A DNA stretch of 64,000 nucleotides from Burkholderiales bacterium (lineage in GTDB: Bacteria > Pseudomonadota > Gammaproteobacteria > Burkholderiales > JAEUOS01). Where the stretch lies: positions 45,364 through 109,363 of the forward strand of contig CANJDH010000002.1 of NCBI GenBank assembly GCA_947473125.1. Reading direction: 5' to 3'. A model generated the notes under the pieces. The model made no database searches. It saw only the letters and a list, made by a program, of their open reading frames with translations, and had not been told where the DNA came from. Every line of letters starts with the position of its first letter. Position 1 is the stretch's first letter. The position numbers and the translations under genes are program-made. Of the stretch, positions 1 to 8,268 are shown piece after piece.

Positions 1-454
1 TGACCAACCAGCGCCCGCCCGCGGTGGTGTTTCCTACTGCCACTTCAAGGCGGCCTTCGTAGATCCCCGGTTGAACCTGGTTCAGCACCAGCTTGCGATC
101 CTGCCCCGCGCGGGTCGGGTGGACCAGGCGCAACGACAAGCTGGCCGGCGCGGCACTCTCACCCTTGAGCACAATGCGCAGGCGGCCGATGCCAGCAGCG
201 CCCTCGCCGGCAACATACGAGCCGGTGGCAGACAGCCCGCGGGTGGTCGCATGCTGGTCACGCGCCAGATCCTTGTTGATCATCAGGCCTTGCTTGTAAT
301 AGTCGTCGGCCACGAGCCCGTCAGAGGAGCGGAATGCCATCGTGGTGGTGATGAGCCCGGCAACAATGACTGCCGCAGGCCCGGACATCAGGAGCCAAGG
401 CCAGGGCTCCCGATACCAGGGTTGGACGGGTTGCTTGATCTGGATGGTGTTCAT
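1..454 (-). CDS. ccoH: FixH/CcoH family cbb3 oxidase assembly protein (partial, 3' end cut)
   Basis: The frame opens at an ATG (454-452) and runs off the left edge, giving 151 codons. The protein has a short cytoplasmic N-terminus with a PWYREPWPWLL segment, one membrane helix at about residues 20-40, then a periplasmic domain containing DDYYKQGLMIN. This is the FixH signature. FixH proteins are usually about 160-175 residues, so little is missing. The family is needed for assembly or stability of cbb3 cytochrome oxidase. The ribosome site AGGAG overlaps the stop codon of ccoG, so the two genes are probably translationally coupled. It is the last cco gene visible. Confidence 0.87.
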   Translation of the reverse strand, partial: MNTIQIKQPVQPWYREPWPWLLMSGPAAVIVAGLITTTMAFRSSDGLVADDYYKQGLMINKDLARDQHATTRGLSATGSYVAGEGAAGIGRLRIVLKGESAAPASLSLRLVHPTRAGQDRKLVLNQVQPGIYEGRLEVAVGNTTAGGRWLV

Positions 455-466
455 GGGCTGACTCTC

Positions 467-1924
467 CTAACGGGGCACCAGGAAGGTGGCCTTTTCATGC
501 ACAAAAATGGCTTCGTGGTTGATCGCACGAATGTCAAATTCGATCCGGTTGGAACCTTTTTGCCCGGCACCCTGCGGCACACGCACGCGCAGCGGCACGG
601 TCTTGGCACTGGCGCCGGGAACCTCAGCGATCCGTTCCGATGCTATTTCAATGCCCGGGATGCCCTTGACCGAGATCTCGTAGCGGTGAAAGGCCTCCTG
701 GGTATTCATCAGGCGCAGGGTGTAGACGTTTTCGACGATGCCATCTTCGACGACGCGCGCAAGCGCGCCACGATCACGAATCACATCGACCTTGAGGGGA
801 ACGCGCACCCAGAGCGCGACCAGAAATGCGCTGACGATGGCAACCAGGATGCCGGTGTAAATTAGGGTGCGCGGGCGCAGCACGTGGCGCCAGATCTGCT
901 CGGGGCTCCAGTGGTTCTTGATGCCGTTCTCGGTCGAGTAGCGGATCAGCCCCTTGGCGTAGCCCATCTTGTCCATCACCTGGTCGCATCCGTCGATGCA
1001 GGCGGCGCAGCCGATGCATTCGTACTGCAGCCCCTGGCGAATGTCGATGCCGGTCGGGCACACTTGGACGCAGATCCCGCAATCGACGCAATCCCCCAGG
1101 CCGGCGGCTTTCGGGTCCACCTTGCGGCCGCGCGAGCCGCGCGGATCACCACGCTCGGCGTCGTAGGTGATGATCATGGTGTCCTTGTCGAACATCGAAC
1201 TCTGGAAGCGCGCGTACGGACACATGTATTTGCACACCTGCTCGCGCATCCAACCGGCATTGCCGTAGGTGGCAAAGCCGTAAAAGAAAATCCAGAACGT
1301 CTCCCAAGGACCCAGGGTCCAGGTGACAAACTCGCCGGCCAGCGTACGGATCGGCGTGAAGTAACCAACGAAGGTAAACCCGGTCCAGAGTGCGACCAGG
1401 ATCCAGACTGCGTGCTTGGCGCCTTTCTTGGCCACCTTTTCGATGCCGCTTGATTGCTTGTCGAGGCGCATGCGTGCCACGCGGTCGCCTTCGATCTTGC
1501 GCTCGATCCACATGAAAATCTCGGTATAGACCGTTTGCGGGCACGCGTAGCCGCAAAACAGGCGGCCCGCCACCGCAGTAAACAGGAACAGGGCATAGGC
1601 CGAGATAATCAGCACGGCAGTCAGGAAAATGAAATCCTGCGGCCAGAGCACCATGCCGAAAATATAGAACTTGCGTGACGCCAGGTCGAACAGCACCGCC
1701 TGGCGCCCGTTCCAGGTCAACCAGGCGCTGCCATAGAACAGTAATTGGGTAAACCACACCAGCGTCCAGCGCCAGCCGGCGAACCAGCCATGTACGGCAC
1801 GCGGGTAGATCTTTTGCCGTACCTCGTACAGCGCTTCTTCCACTTCAGCGGACAGATTGATGCGTTGCAGGGGTACGGCCGGCGCGTCAACAATAAGACT
1901 CGCCGGTGGAGAAGAAGCGTTCAC
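467..1924 (-). CDS. ccoG: CcoG, polyferredoxin accessory protein for cbb3 oxidase
   Basis: This 485-residue membrane protein resembles CcoG/RdxA. About five hydrophobic segments are followed, near residues 270-310, by two ferredoxin-type clusters (CVDCGICVQVCP and CIGCAACIDGC). A periplasmic Ig-like C-terminal domain ends the protein. CcoG is described as a copper reductase acting in Cu supply to the CuB site of cbb3 oxidase. The length is normal for the family and all eight clustered cysteines are present. It lies between ccoP and fixH in the usual order, 21 bases after ccoP. Confidence 0.95.
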   Translation of the reverse strand: MNASSPPASLIVDAPAVPLQRINLSAEVEEALYEVRQKIYPRAVHGWFAGWRWTLVWFTQLLFYGSAWLTWNGRQAVLFDLASRKFYIFGMVLWPQDFIFLTAVLIISAYALFLFTAVAGRLFCGYACPQTVYTEIFMWIERKIEGDRVARMRLDKQSSGIEKVAKKGAKHAVWILVALWTGFTFVGYFTPIRTLAGEFVTWTLGPWETFWIFFYGFATYGNAGWMREQVCKYMCPYARFQSSMFDKDTMIITYDAERGDPRGSRGRKVDPKAAGLGDCVDCGICVQVCPTGIDIRQGLQYECIGCAACIDGCDQVMDKMGYAKGLIRYSTENGIKNHWSPEQIWRHVLRPRTLIYTGILVAIVSAFLVALWVRVPLKVDVIRDRGALARVVEDGIVENVYTLRLMNTQEAFHRYEISVKGIPGIEIASERIAEVPGASAKTVPLRVRVPQGAGQKGSNRIEFDIRAINHEAIFVHEKATFLVPR

Positions 1925-1945
1925 GTGGCGAAACTCGCTTTGACG

Positions 1946-2878
1946 CTACTTGCCGACGGGCGCGGCGGCGGGCTGGTTCGACAGGCTCCATACGTAGGCG
2001 GCCAGCACATGGACCTTGGCGTCGCCGAGAAACTCCTGGTGCGCAGGCATCACGTTGTTGCGTCCCTTCGAGATGGTCTCGACGATGTTTTCGGCGCCGC
2101 CGCCGTACAGCCAGACCTTGTCGGTCAAATTCGGGGCGCCCAAGGCCGCATTGCCTTTGCCGTCGGCACCATGGCACGCGGCGCACACCCCGAATTTGGC
2201 TTTCCCCTGCGCGGCACGGATCGAATCGTGTGCGCTGCCCGACAAGGTGAGTACATAGTGGGCGACATTCTTGACGTCTTCGTCACCACCCAGCGCCGCG
2301 CCTAGCGCCGGCATCTGGCCGTTGCGTCCGTTCATGATCGATTGCTTGATGAGTTCCGGGGTGCCACCCCACAGCCAGTCGTTGTCGGCAAGGCTCGGGA
2401 AGCCTTTGCTGCCGCGCGCATCAGACCCGTGGCACTGCGCACAATAATTGAGGAACAGCCGCTCACCGATGGCACGCGCCTGCGGGTCGGCGGCGACCGC
2501 CTTGAGGTCCTTGGCAAGGAACTGCTTGAACAGCGGGCCATATTCCGCCTCGGCCTTGGCCATCTCTTCGCTGTGCTCGCCCGCGGAACTCCATGCGAGG
2601 TTGCCCTTGAACGACCCGAGGCCCGGATACAGGAACAGGTAGCCGACCGAAAAGAAAATGGTCAGGTAAAACAACCACATCCACCAGCGCGGCAGAGGAT
2701 TGTTGAGCTCGGTGATGTCCTCGTCCCACACATGGCCGCTGGTCACGGTCTGTCCCTGGGCATCCTTGACCACCCTGCGGGTTGAGAGCGACCACAGCAA
2801 TGCGATGCAGGCCAGAATGCTGATGACCGTGATCGCGGCAACGTAGACATTCCAGAATTCGCTGACAAAATCAGCCAT
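1946..2878 (-). CDS. ccoP: cbb3 cytochrome c oxidase subunit III (diheme CcoP)
   Basis: The product has 310 residues: two membrane helices at about 10-31 and 66-85, then a periplasmic part with two c-type heme sites, CAQCH (146-150) and CAACH (232-236). This is the two-helix form of CcoP. It passes electrons from soluble cytochrome c towards CcoO and CcoN. Methionine ligands are plausible at the QMPALG and VMPAHQ segments. The start ATG (2878-2876) follows the ccoQ stop codon by two bases, so translation is probably coupled. No damage is seen. Confidence 0.96.
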   Translation of the reverse strand: MADFVSEFWNVYVAAITVISILACIALLWSLSTRRVVKDAQGQTVTSGHVWDEDITELNNPLPRWWMWLFYLTIFFSVGYLFLYPGLGSFKGNLAWSSAGEHSEEMAKAEAEYGPLFKQFLAKDLKAVAADPQARAIGERLFLNYCAQCHGSDARGSKGFPSLADNDWLWGGTPELIKQSIMNGRNGQMPALGAALGGDEDVKNVAHYVLTLSGSAHDSIRAAQGKAKFGVCAACHGADGKGNAALGAPNLTDKVWLYGGGAENIVETISKGRNNVMPAHQEFLGDAKVHVLAAYVWSLSNQPAAAPVGK

Positions 2879-2880
2879 GA

Positions 2881-3051
2881 CTATTCCTTCCTTCCATCGG
2901 GCCCGGCATCGTTCTCGGTGAACGGAACCAGTGCTGCTTGTTCGAAGTTGTTGCGGTTGCGCGGGCTCACGGCCCAGGCGATGATGGCGAGGAAAATCAG
3001 GAAGCTGAGTACCGTGATCGCCGAACGCAGGGTGTTGATGTCCAATTCCAT
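2881..3051 (-). CDS. ccoQ: cbb3 oxidase subunit CcoQ
   Basis: This 56-residue frame lies exactly between ccoO and ccoP. It encodes MELDINTLRSAITVLSFLIF at the N-terminus, a single membrane helix (about 8-28), then a short charged tail starting SPRNRNNFEQAA. That layout matches CcoQ, a small subunit that stabilises the interaction of CcoP with the CcoNO core. The ATG at 3051-3049 has a purine-rich ribosome site (AAAGGAG) overlapping the ccoO stop region. The TAG stop is at 2883-2881. Confidence 0.9.
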   Translation of the reverse strand: MELDINTLRSAITVLSFLIFLAIIAWAVSPRNRNNFEQAALVPFTENDAGPDGRKE

Positions 3052-3063
3052 ATCGGTGCTCCT

Positions 3064-3744
3064 TTAGCGCGCTGTCGGCTGGGCTGCTGCGGTATTGACG
3101 GGAGCTGCAGTACCCGCCGCTTTGGCCGGTGCCCCGCGTGATTTGATCGACGCACCCAGGACCTGGATGTAGGCGATCAGCGCATCGAGTTCGGTTTTGC
3201 CGGCAACCTCTTTCTCCGCGCCGGCAATCTCGGCATCGCTGTACGGCACGCCAACGATACGAAGCGCACGCATGCGCGGCGGCATGTCGGACGGCGTCAC
3301 ATTACTCTTGGCCAGCCACGGGTAAGCTGGCATGTTCGACTCCGGCACCACATCACGCGGATTGTTGAAATGAATGCGGTGCCATTCGTCACTGTAGCGG
3401 CCGCCAACCCGGTGCAGGTCGGGGCCGGTGCGCTTGCTGCCCCACTGGAACGGATGATCGTAAACAAACTCGCCGGCCACCGAATAATGGCCGTAGCGCT
3501 CGGTTTCGGCGCGGAACGGGCGAATCATCTGCGAGTGGCAGTTGTAGCAGCCTTCGCGCAGGTAGATGTCGCGCCCGGCCAATTGCAGCGCGGTATAGGG
3601 CTTGAGGCCCGCCACCGGTTCGGTCGTCGATTTCTGAAAATAGAGAGGCACGATTTCGACCAGACCGCCGACGCTCACGGTCAGCACCACCAGGAGGGCC
3701 ATCAGGCCGATGTTCTTTTCGATCAGTTCATGGTTGAATTTCAT
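3064..3744 (-). CDS. ccoO: cbb3 cytochrome c oxidase subunit II (monoheme CcoO)
   Basis: The 226-residue product has one N-terminal membrane helix (about 13-35) and a periplasmic domain with a single c-heme site, CYNCH (66-70), followed by [15 protein letters not shown]. This stretch is diagnostic of CcoO. The axial Met probably lies in the SNMPAYPWL segment. The subunit accepts electrons from CcoP and feeds the binuclear centre of CcoN. The C-terminus ends in an Ala/Pro-rich tail. It starts 12 bases after the ccoN stop and belongs to the same operon. Confidence 0.96.
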   Translation of the reverse strand: MKFNHELIEKNIGLMALLVVLTVSVGGLVEIVPLYFQKSTTEPVAGLKPYTALQLAGRDIYLREGCYNCHSQMIRPFRAETERYGHYSVAGEFVYDHPFQWGSKRTGPDLHRVGGRYSDEWHRIHFNNPRDVVPESNMPAYPWLAKSNVTPSDMPPRMRALRIVGVPYSDAEIAGAEKEVAGKTELDALIAYIQVLGASIKSRGAPAKAAGTAAPVNTAAAQPTAR

Positions 3745-3756
3745 GATGGTCCTCGT

Positions 3757-5235
3757 TCAGGCCTTGGCCAGAGTTGGTGTGGGGCCATGCGCATCAACGG
3801 GCGCGGGCACCACGGCATTGACCGATGTGCCCTGGGCGATGGTCTTGAACACGTTGTAGGCCATCAGCAACATGCCTCCCAGGTAGAGCACGCCGCCGGC
3901 AAGCCGGATCACGTAGTAGGGAAAGGTTGCCTTGACGCTCTCGACGAAGGTGTAGGTCAGGGTACCGTCGCTGTTGACGGCGCGCCACATCAGACCCTGC
4001 ATGACGCCGGCGATCCACATCGCGGCGATGTACAGCACGATGCCGACAGTGGCGATCCAGAAATGCAGTTCGATCAGCTTGACGCTGTACATCTCCTTCT
4101 GGCCGAACAGTTTCGGGATCAGGAAGTAGATCGACCCCATCGCCACCAGGCCGACCCAGCCGAGCGCACCCGAGTGCACGTGGCCGACGGTCCAGTCGGT
4201 GTAATGCGACAGCGCGTTGACGGTCTTGATCGCCATCATCGGCCCTTCAAAGGTGCTCATGCCGTAGAACGACAGCGACACGATCAGGAATTTCAGGATC
4301 GGGTCGGAACGCAGCTTGTGCCACGCGCCCGACAGCGTCATGATGCCGTTGATCATGCCGCCCCACGAGGGCGCCAGCAGGATCAATGAAAACAGCATGC
4401 CCAGCGACTGGGTCCAGTCCGGCAACGCCGTGTAGTGCAAATGGTGCGGACCGGCCCACATGTAGGTGAAGATCAACGCCCAGAAGTGGACAATCGAGAG
4501 TCGGTACGAATAGATCGGACGGCCGGCCTGCTTCGGGATGAAGTAGTACATCATGCCGAGGAAGCCGGCGGTGAGGAAGAAGCCCACGGCGTTGTGCCCA
4601 TACCACCACTGCACCATCGCGTCCTGCACGCCGGCATACGCGGAATACGATTTTAGGAAGCTCACCGGGATTGCCGCGCTGTTGACGATATGCAACAGGG
4701 CCACCGTCAGGATGAAGGCGCCAAAAAACCAGTTGGCGACATAGATGTGCGGGATCTTGCGCTTGACGATGGTGCCGAAGAACACTACCGCGTAGGACAC
4801 CCAGACCACCGCGATCAGGATGTCGATCGGCCATTCAAGCTCGGCATATTCCTTGCCCTGGGTGTAACCCAGCGGCAACGAGATGGCGGCGGCCAGGATG
4901 ACCAGTTGCCAGCCCCAGAATGTAAAGGCCGCGAGGCCCGGTGCAAACAGCGGCGCGTGGCAGGTTCGCTGCACCACGTAGTAGGAGGTGGCAAACAGCG
5001 AGCAGCCGCCGAATGCGAAAATCACCGCGTTGGTGTGCAGTGGGCGCAGCCGCCCGTACGACAACCAGGGAATGCCGAAGTTGAGTTCCGGAAACGCCAG
5101 TTGCGAGGCGATGATCACCCCGACCAGCATGCCGACGACGCCCCAGACCACGGTCATCACGGCGAATTGGCGAACTACCTTGTAGTGATATGTCTCCGGG
5201 ACATTCCCGGCTGTACTGCTCCCCGCTTGCGTCAT
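3757..5235 (-). CDS. ccoN: cbb3 cytochrome c oxidase catalytic subunit I (CcoN)
   Basis: This 492-residue protein with about 12 membrane helices is the heme-copper oxygen reductase subunit of the C family. Heme and CuB histidines lie in [39 protein letters not shown] and [11 protein letters not shown]. It reduces O2 to water with high affinity and pumps protons. A GGGGAG ribosome site precedes the ATG (5235-5233). It is the first gene of ccoN-O-Q-P-G-H and sits about 70 bases downstream of a perfect FNR-type box, consistent with induction under low oxygen. Confidence 0.97.
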   Translation of the reverse strand: MTQAGSSTAGNVPETYHYKVVRQFAVMTVVWGVVGMLVGVIIASQLAFPELNFGIPWLSYGRLRPLHTNAVIFAFGGCSLFATSYYVVQRTCHAPLFAPGLAAFTFWGWQLVILAAAISLPLGYTQGKEYAELEWPIDILIAVVWVSYAVVFFGTIVKRKIPHIYVANWFFGAFILTVALLHIVNSAAIPVSFLKSYSAYAGVQDAMVQWWYGHNAVGFFLTAGFLGMMYYFIPKQAGRPIYSYRLSIVHFWALIFTYMWAGPHHLHYTALPDWTQSLGMLFSLILLAPSWGGMINGIMTLSGAWHKLRSDPILKFLIVSLSFYGMSTFEGPMMAIKTVNALSHYTDWTVGHVHSGALGWVGLVAMGSIYFLIPKLFGQKEMYSVKLIELHFWIATVGIVLYIAAMWIAGVMQGLMWRAVNSDGTLTYTFVESVKATFPYYVIRLAGGVLYLGGMLLMAYNVFKTIAQGTSVNAVVPAPVDAHGPTPTLAKA

Positions 5236-5277
5236 TGCACAAACTCCCCCATAAGCTGTGACCCAGCCTGTGATGCG

Positions 5278-5318
5278 ACTTTAGGGGGCGGGGAAATCGG
5301 TCATTTGATCTTGATCAA
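5278..5318 (-). promoter_or_regulatory. FNR/ANR box and -10 element upstream of ccoN
   Basis: The palindrome TTGATCTTGATCAA at 5305-5318 matches the FNR/ANR consensus TTGAT-N4-ATCAA perfectly. On the minus strand a -10-like TAAAGT lies at 5283-5278. The box centre is then about 41 bases upstream of a start site near 5270, the class II activator spacing. That leaves a leader of about 35 bases before the ccoN ATG. FNR/ANR control of cbb3 operons is well established; its use here is inferred from the motif and spacing. Confidence 0.85.
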
Positions 5319-5457
5319 ACCGGGTGTAATTAGCGTCCGGGGACAGGAAAACGAGAGTGAAGATGGCCTGAAACCCTTGGCGGGAGAGCCTTGCAGGCAT
5401 TCGATGGACTGGAAGTGTTGGTGGGGGCGGGTTTCCAGACGCTGTGTTCTCGAAAAA

Positions 5458-5598
5458 TCAATCGTCGTCGTCGAGGATTCTTTGCGCCGGTCCGTCGAGG
5501 TCATCGAACTGGCCGCTGCCGAGCGACCACCAGAACAGCACGCCCACCGCCAGCACGAGCAACACTGACAGCGGCACCAGCAGATACAGGATTTCCAT
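5458..5598 (-). CDS. ccoS: CcoS, small cbb3 oxidase assembly protein
   Basis: This 46-residue frame begins MEILYLLVPLSVLLVLAVGV, a membrane helix, and continues with a WWSLGSGQFDDLDGPAQRIL segment typical of CcoS, ending in four Asp residues. CcoS is needed for insertion of heme b and copper cofactors into cbb3 oxidase. The ATG (5598-5596) lies two bases after the ccoI stop, indicating co-transcription and coupled translation. It is the last gene of the ccoI-ccoS transcript; ccoN follows after 222 bases with its own promoter. Confidence 0.92.
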   Translation of the reverse strand: MEILYLLVPLSVLLVLAVGVLFWWSLGSGQFDDLDGPAQRILDDDD

Positions 5599-5600
5599 GG

Positions 5601-7919
5601 TCAGGCTGCCTTCAAATCTTGTGCGTGTGGCGCGGTTGAAAATGTTGGCGCTACCGCGGTGTGTGGTGCGCCTTGCCACAGGCGCATCGAGTTGCCGACC
5701 ACGATCAGGGAACTCATGGCCATGCCGAGGCCGGCCATCCACGGCGTGAGCACACCGGCCGCTGCGAGGGGAATCGCGACGAGGTTGTAGGCGGCGGCCC
5801 AGACGATGTTTTGCCGCACCACGGCCTGGGTGCGGCGTGCCACTGCCACCGCATGCGAGAGGTCAGCCGGGCGGGCTGACATCAGCACCATGTCGGATCG
5901 GGTTTGCGCCAGCGGTGCGCCGCTGCCCATTGCGATCGAGACATGCGCTCGCGCCAGCACCGGAGCGTCGTTGACACCGTCGCCCACCATGGCGATCACG
6001 CTACCGGAGCGCTGCAACGCCGCTACGGATTCTGTTTTTTTCTCCGGCATCATGGCGGCCTGCACGTCGTCGATGCCGACGGCGGCAGCAACGCGGGATG
6101 CGGCATCAAGGTGGTCGCCGCTGAGCATGGTGACGCGGCAACCGGCGTCGCGCAATGCCGCGACCATGGCGCGCGCGCCGGGGCGAATGCCGTCGCCGAG
6201 GGCGAAAGCGCCGAGCCAGCCCGCCTCATCGGCCAGGGCGACCAGCGTGTGTGCGCCAAGGCGCGTAGCAGCATGGGCAGGAAACGGCTGGCCGTGCAGT
6301 GCGCCCGTAAACGCGGGACTGCCGATGCGCACGCGGCGGCCGTTGACGCGCGCTTCGATGCCGGCGCCCGGTGTTTCGATGCTGTCGGCCAACAGCGGAG
6401 TGTTCGCATCCGCTTGTTGTTTGTCCGCTACCAGCAGCGGCGCGGCGGCCATCGCCAAGGCCTGCGCCACCGGATGCACTGCCTGCGCTTCGAGGCGGCC
6501 GGCGAGGCGCATCAGATCGCCCGCTTCCAGTTCTCCCAGCACGATCGTATCAATCACCTGCATGCGCCCGGTGGTGAGGGTGCCGGTCTTGTCGAACACG
6601 AAATGGTTGACGCGCGCCAGGGTTTCGAGGGCGTGGCCCTGCGTGACCAGCACGCCGTGGCGCGCGAGGTTGCCGATCGCGGCGGCCTGCGCTGCCGGAG
6701 CGGCCAGCGACAGCGCGCACGGGCAGGTGACGATCAGGACCGCGACCGCCACCCACAGCGCGCGCGCGGGTTCGATCTGCCACCACGCGAGGCCTGCGGC
6801 CAAGGCCAGCGCCATGATGGCCCAGAGGAAGGTGCCGGCATGGCGATCCGCCAACTGCAGCAGCGCCGGCTTGCGGTTGGCCGCGCGCTCCATCATGCGC
6901 ACAATGGCGGAAGCGCGCGAGTCGGGGCCGACGGCGGTGACGCGCACCACCAGCGGCGCGGTGAGGTTGATGGCGCCGCCAGTGACGGTGTCTCCAACCC
7001 CGCAAGCGACCGGGTGGCTCTCGCCGGTTAGCAGGGCTTCATCGTTCAAGCTCATGCCCTGCACCACCACCCCGTCGGCCGGAATTGATGCGCCGATCTG
7101 CACCAGCACGTGGTCGCCAGTGCGCAGGGAGTCGGCCGCGACTTCGCGCGGCGCCTGGGTGGACGATGCCGCAGACGTCGCTGTGGGCGACCAGGTGTCG
7201 AAGCGCAGCGCGGTGGCGGGCTGCGCCTCAAGCAGTGCGTCGATGGCGCCGCTGGCGCGCGCCCGCGCCAGCGACTCGAGGTAACGCGCGCCCAGCAGCA
7301 GGAACACGAACATCGACACCGAGTCGTAATACACCGGCCCGGGTACGATGAAGGTGGACCAGGCGCTGGCGACGAAGGTAACCGTGATGCCGAGCACCAC
7401 CGGCACATCCATGCCGACGCGGCGCGCGCGCAGGTCGCGCCAGGCGCCGGCGTAAAGCGGCGCGGCCGAATACACCAGAACCGGCACGGTCAGCACGAAA
7501 CTGGCGATCTTCAGCAGGGCATCAATGTCAGCGCTCATCTCGCCCTCTATCGCCAGGTAGGCGGGGAACGCGTACATCATCACCTGCATCATCGAAAAGC
7601 CGGCGACGAACAGCCTCCACAAGGCCGTGCGCCGGGCACGGCGCTGTTCTGCCCGCTGCGCGCCCGAACCTCCCGCCGTCACCGGCCAGGCGCGATAGCC
7701 GGCGCGTGCAATCGCACCGACGATGTCCCTCAGGGTGGTCGCGGCAGCATCCCACCGAACCCGCACCCGATGTGTCGCCAGGCTGGCCTCGATGGCGGCG
7801 ATGCCCGGCAATGCACCAACGCGCAATTCAATCAGTTGGGTGCATGCAGTGCAGTGGATCCCCTCCACCGCCAGCACCGCTTCGGCCGCAGGCTCGCGAT
7901 CAGGCGGGGAGCTGGTCAT
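5601..7919 (-). CDS. ccoI: CcoI/FixI, copper-transporting P1B-type ATPase
   Basis: The product (772 residues from the ATG at 7919) is a Cu-transporting P-type ATPase supplying cbb3 oxidase. An HMA metal-binding domain with GIHCTACTQ (Cys23, Cys26) is followed by about eight membrane helices, the CPC transport motif in TCPCALSLAAP, the phosphorylation site DKTGTLTTG and the hinge GDGVNDAPVL. A TTG at 7934 in the same frame is an alternative start. CcoI proteins normally carry a further N-terminal cysteine-rich domain. That domain is absent here and is encoded by the overlapping upstream ORF (7900-8142) in another frame, so the gene is split naturally or by a frameshift. Confidence 0.93.
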   Translation of the reverse strand: MTSSPPDREPAAEAVLAVEGIHCTACTQLIELRVGALPGIAAIEASLATHRVRVRWDAAATTLRDIVGAIARAGYRAWPVTAGGSGAQRAEQRRARRTALWRLFVAGFSMMQVMMYAFPAYLAIEGEMSADIDALLKIASFVLTVPVLVYSAAPLYAGAWRDLRARRVGMDVPVVLGITVTFVASAWSTFIVPGPVYYDSVSMFVFLLLGARYLESLARARASGAIDALLEAQPATALRFDTWSPTATSAASSTQAPREVAADSLRTGDHVLVQIGASIPADGVVVQGMSLNDEALLTGESHPVACGVGDTVTGGAINLTAPLVVRVTAVGPDSRASAIVRMMERAANRKPALLQLADRHAGTFLWAIMALALAAGLAWWQIEPARALWVAVAVLIVTCPCALSLAAPAAQAAAIGNLARHGVLVTQGHALETLARVNHFVFDKTGTLTTGRMQVIDTIVLGELEAGDLMRLAGRLEAQAVHPVAQALAMAAAPLLVADKQQADANTPLLADSIETPGAGIEARVNGRRVRIGSPAFTGALHGQPFPAHAATRLGAHTLVALADEAGWLGAFALGDGIRPGARAMVAALRDAGCRVTMLSGDHLDAASRVAAAVGIDDVQAAMMPEKKTESVAALQRSGSVIAMVGDGVNDAPVLARAHVSIAMGSGAPLAQTRSDMVLMSARPADLSHAVAVARRTQAVVRQNIVWAAAYNLVAIPLAAAGVLTPWMAGLGMAMSSLIVVGNSMRLWQGAPHTAVAPTFSTAPHAQDLKAA

Positions 7920-8142
7920 GGGAGCCCGCGCCAAGGTGCCATTTTTCGCGATAGTAGTCGCCCTGACCCGCGCCGATCACCATCTGCGCCACCGCAGCGC
8001 AAGCCGCGCAACAGACCGGACGGGGCGTGCCGTCGAATGTGACCCAGTCCGCCACCGGCACGGGCACTGGCAGGCCGCAGTGGAAACAGGGTTCCGACGC
8101 CGCCGTTGCCGACTCGCGCCGCCTGAAACGGAAACTCAGCAT
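7900..8142 (-). CDS. Detached N-terminal metal-binding domain of CcoI
   Basis: This 80-residue ORF contains CFHCGLPVP and a CCAAC cluster followed by DYYREKW. This is the pattern of the putative metal-binding domain normally found at the N-terminus of CcoI/FixI ATPases. Its TGA (7902-7900) overlaps the ccoI ATG by 20 bases, in a different reading frame. A run of five A residues lies at about 7941-7945, where a one-base slip could alter the frame. It could be a real split gene, a frameshift mutation or a sequencing error. The predicted FNR-dependent start near 8183 would give it a leader of about 41 bases. Confidence 0.7.
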   Translation of the reverse strand: MLSFRFRRRESATAASEPCFHCGLPVPVPVADWVTFDGTPRPVCCAACAAVAQMVIGAGQGDYYREKWHLGAGSHDQLPA

Positions 8143-8190
8143 GGGCCGTCCATGGTCTCGTCGGTTGCATTCTGGTCGATCATGGCAAGT

Positions 8191-8231
8191 ATGCTAAAAG
8201 CACAGCAGATCGTGCCGTTGACGTGGATCAA
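8191..8231 (-). promoter_or_regulatory. FNR/ANR-like box upstream of the ccoI-ccoS operon
   Basis: TTGACGTGGATCAA at 8218-8231 matches TTGAT-N4-ATCAA with one mismatch. On the minus strand a -10-like TAGCAT lies at 8196-8191, which gives a start near 8183 with the box centred about 41 bases upstream, as at ccoN. The site lies between divergent genes. For the plus-strand PatZ-like gene the same spacing would put the start almost at its ATG, so activation of the ccoI side is more likely, though an effect on both is possible. Confidence 0.65.
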
Positions 8232-8268
8232 ACAACAATCGCGCCGTCATGATTCAATCGGGTCAACA

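Noticed and set aside
3370..4389. Long open frame (339 codons) on the plus strand across ccoO and ccoN
   Set aside because: It is antisense to two well-supported oxidase genes, its product is His/Gln/Arg-rich without any family motif, and such mirror frames are common in GC-rich DNA.
7723..8268. Upstream extension of the PatZ-like gene by about 180 codons
   Set aside because: It runs antisense to the ccoI start and the metal-binding ORF and shows no similarity; the ATG at 8269 gives the normal family N-terminus.
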